This document shows positions 7,631 through 8,623 of a stretch of 8,623 nt of DNA, one piece after another; position 1 is the first letter of the stretch, and every line of letters begins with the position of its first letter. Origin of the DNA: Actinomycetota bacterium (GTDB lineage Bacteria; Actinomycetota; Actinomycetes; S36-B12; CAIYMF01); contig WLOZ01000061.1 in NCBI GenBank assembly GCA_009699025.1, positions 1-8,623 on the forward strand. The letters run 5' to 3'. The notes below the pieces were generated by a model. That model had not been told where the DNA came from. It saw only the letters and a list, made by a program, of their open reading frames with translations, and did not search any database. A program made the position numbers and the translations under genes.

Positions 7631-7646
7631 GGTGACGCGATTCACC
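7631..7646. promoter_or_regulatory. Short inverted repeat upstream of ctaE
   Basis: GGTGA (7631-7635) and TCACC (7642-7646) form a perfect 5-bp inverted repeat around CGCGAT. It lies in the 84-base gap between DUF3501 and ctaE, about 40 bases before the ctaE GTG. It may be an operator half-site pair or a weak hairpin. No clear -35/-10 pair for ctaE was found next to it, so the assignment is tentative. Confidence 0.2.
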
Positions 7647-7674
7647 AGTCGCAGTTCGGGCACGATCAGCACCC

Positions 7675-8292
7675 CTACTGCTCGAGGCTGAGATCGGCGA
7701 GCAGCAGAAGGCGAAGGTCTCCCTCCAGCGGCACGGCCGCTGCGTAAGCCGGATGTTCGACCACGAGTTCGACCACCACCGACGGGTCCCGGAAGGCATC
7801 CCTGCTCTGGTCATCGAAGGAGAATCGGAGGAAGTGCACCGCATGGGTGATCTCACTCGGTCCCTCCTCGTCGGGGCCCGGCACCTCGATACCCGCGATG
7901 ACCCGCGGAGGTCCGCCAGAAACCGACACCTCGAGGCGGATCGAGTGCTGGATGCCGCTGAGGGCCCGCAATTCCTCCTTCACGGTCGTGACGTCGCCGG
8001 CCTCGATGAACAGGGTGGCGCAGAGGGAGTGAGACTCCGGGAGCAGGCGCGAGTAGGCGTCGAGCTCGTCGGTCACGGCGGACTCGTCGACCACGCCTTC
8101 GACCATGAGCATCTCCTGCACCTGGTAGAGCAGCGTCTCTGAGTTCTCGAACTCTAGGGCGAGCGAGTCGCCGAGCCGGGCGCGCCGCGAGGCGCGGAGG
8201 GGGATTAGTCGGGCCCGAAGCTCGGGACGAACGTCAGCGAGGTAGGCGGCCCGGTCGAGGACGAGACGGTCGCGGGCGAGGGTGCGGCTCAT
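7675..8292 (-). CDS. DUF3501 family protein
   Basis: A 205-aa soluble protein of a family without assigned function. The family is recognised from YQVQEML (56-62), DELDAYSRLLPE (75-86), AVHFLRF (151-157) and EHPAY (179-183), in the order expected for DUF3501 and covering the whole length. There is no signal peptide or membrane segment, so it is probably cytoplasmic. The ATG at 8292 has GGAG a few bases upstream. It follows a rubrerythrin-like gene on the same strand; from memory, members of this family often neighbour rubrerythrin and an iron-sulfur oxidoreductase related to GlpC or heterodisulfide reductase, which suggests a role in peroxide or metal stress (inference). It is separated from ctaE by 84 bases and is probably not part of the respiratory unit, though read-through is possible. 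Confidence 0.85.
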   Translation of the reverse strand: MSRTLARDRLVLDRAAYLADVRPELRARLIPLRASRRARLGDSLALEFENSETLLYQVQEMLMVEGVVDESAVTDELDAYSRLLPESHSLCATLFIEAGDVTTVKEELRALSGIQHSIRLEVSVSGGPPRVIAGIEVPGPDEEGPSEITHAVHFLRFSFDDQSRDAFRDPSVVVELVVEHPAYAAAVPLEGDLRLLLLADLSLEQ

Positions 8293-8359
8293 GGGTGCTC
8301 CGAGGGCTGGAGTCGGTCAGGGGCTGGGTTAAGCAGGGGGGAGATCTGGACCCTTACAG

Positions 8360-8403
8360 CAGTCAGGCGCGAAGCCCTCGAGAGGGGACTCCGCGCCTGA
8401 CTG
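8360..8403 (-). terminator. Strong stem-loop after the rubrerythrin-like gene
   Basis: CAGTCAGGCGCG (8360-8371) and its exact reverse complement (8392-8403) form a perfect 12-bp stem. An inner CCCT/AGGG pairing (8375-8378 with 8383-8386) can extend the hairpin. It starts about 28 bases beyond the rubrerythrin-like stop and lies before the DUF3501 start, so it is best read as the terminator or attenuator of the upstream gene. There is no T-run on either side, which is common for actinobacterial terminators. It could also be an mRNA-stabilising structure. Confidence 0.6.
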
Positions 8404-8431
8404 GGATAAGGCAAGGTGAGCCGGCCGCCGG

Positions 8432-8623
8432 TCAGGCGTTGGCGTCGACCGTGGTGCCGCGGAGCGTGTCGAGTGCGCGCTTAAAGCGACCGGCGTGAGT
8501 CTTCTCAGCGCGGGCGAGGGTGGCCATCCAGTCGGCGATCTCGTCGAAGCCCTCGTCGCGGGCGTCCTTCGCGAAGCCGGGGTACATGGCCGTGAACTCG
8601 TAGGTCTCGCCGACGACCGCTGA
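8432..8623 (-). CDS. Rubrerythrin-like ferritin-fold protein (C-terminal part only)
   Basis: Only the last 63 residues are in the window; the gene begins beyond its right edge. GETYEFTAMYP and the later RAEKTHAGRF are characteristic of the rubrerythrin ferritin-like four-helix bundle. The glutamate in GETYEF and the ExxH motif (EKTH) are typical ligands of the di-iron site. Rubrerythrins usually reduce hydrogen peroxide in the cytoplasm. The protein stops about 20 residues after the ExxH motif, so the common C-terminal rubredoxin domain is absent. It is either a rubredoxin-less form or one with the rubredoxin domain at the unseen N-terminus. A stem-loop follows the stop and DUF3501 lies next downstream. 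Confidence 0.88.
   Translation of the reverse strand, partial: SAVVGETYEFTAMYPGFAKDARDEGFDEIADWMATLARAEKTHAGRFKRALDTLRGTTVDANA

Noticed and set aside
1..8623. CRISPR arrays, insertion sequences, tRNA or rRNA genes, prophage or defence genes
   Set aside because: No regularly spaced repeats, transposase motifs, long terminal inverted repeats or tRNA-like folds were seen on either strand; the genes are contiguous housekeeping functions.

Overview
The window is about 8.6 kb of GC-rich DNA from an actinobacterium, most likely in Micrococcales and possibly Microbacteriaceae. The evidence is the actinobacterial form of the respiratory chain: a four-helix CtaF subunit, a di-haem QcrC anchored at both ends, a QcrA Rieske protein with three membrane segments, and a long C-terminal extension on QcrB. 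GTG starts and 4-base stop/start overlaps are also frequent. The placement comes from reading protein motifs by eye; no search was run.

Layout. On the + strand (1-2977) lie the 3' part of ctaD (aa3 oxidase subunit I, cut by the window edge), ctaF coupled to it by a GTGA overlap, a 154-bp gap, and a lipoprotein L,D-transpeptidase. On the - strand (8623-2974) lie, in transcription order, the C-terminal end of a rubrerythrin-like protein (cut by the window edge), a DUF3501 protein, ctaE, qcrC, qcrA, qcrB and a 113-aa uncharacterised ORF. The two blocks converge, and the transpeptidase and the small ORF share their stop bases at 2974-2977.

Function. ctaD, ctaF and ctaE encode three aa3-type cytochrome c oxidase subunits (CtaC is not in the window). 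qcrC, qcrA and qcrB encode the complete menaquinol:cytochrome c reductase. In Actinobacteria these form an obligate bc-aa3 supercomplex in which the two haems of QcrC replace a soluble cytochrome c. Electrons pass from menaquinol to the Rieske cluster, to QcrC, to CuA on CtaC, and to the haem a3/CuB centre of CtaD, where oxygen is reduced. The transpeptidase acts on peptidoglycan outside the membrane. The rubrerythrin/DUF3501 pair probably belongs to an oxidative-stress or metal-related module rather than the respiratory operon.

Novelty. Most of the window is conserved core respiration, and I see no CRISPR array, mobile element, RNA gene or defence system. The less-explained parts are the 113-aa ORF behind qcrB with its unusual arginine codons, the shared-stop convergent junction with a small stem-loop, the DUF3501-rubrerythrin pair, and a strong stem-loop between those two genes.
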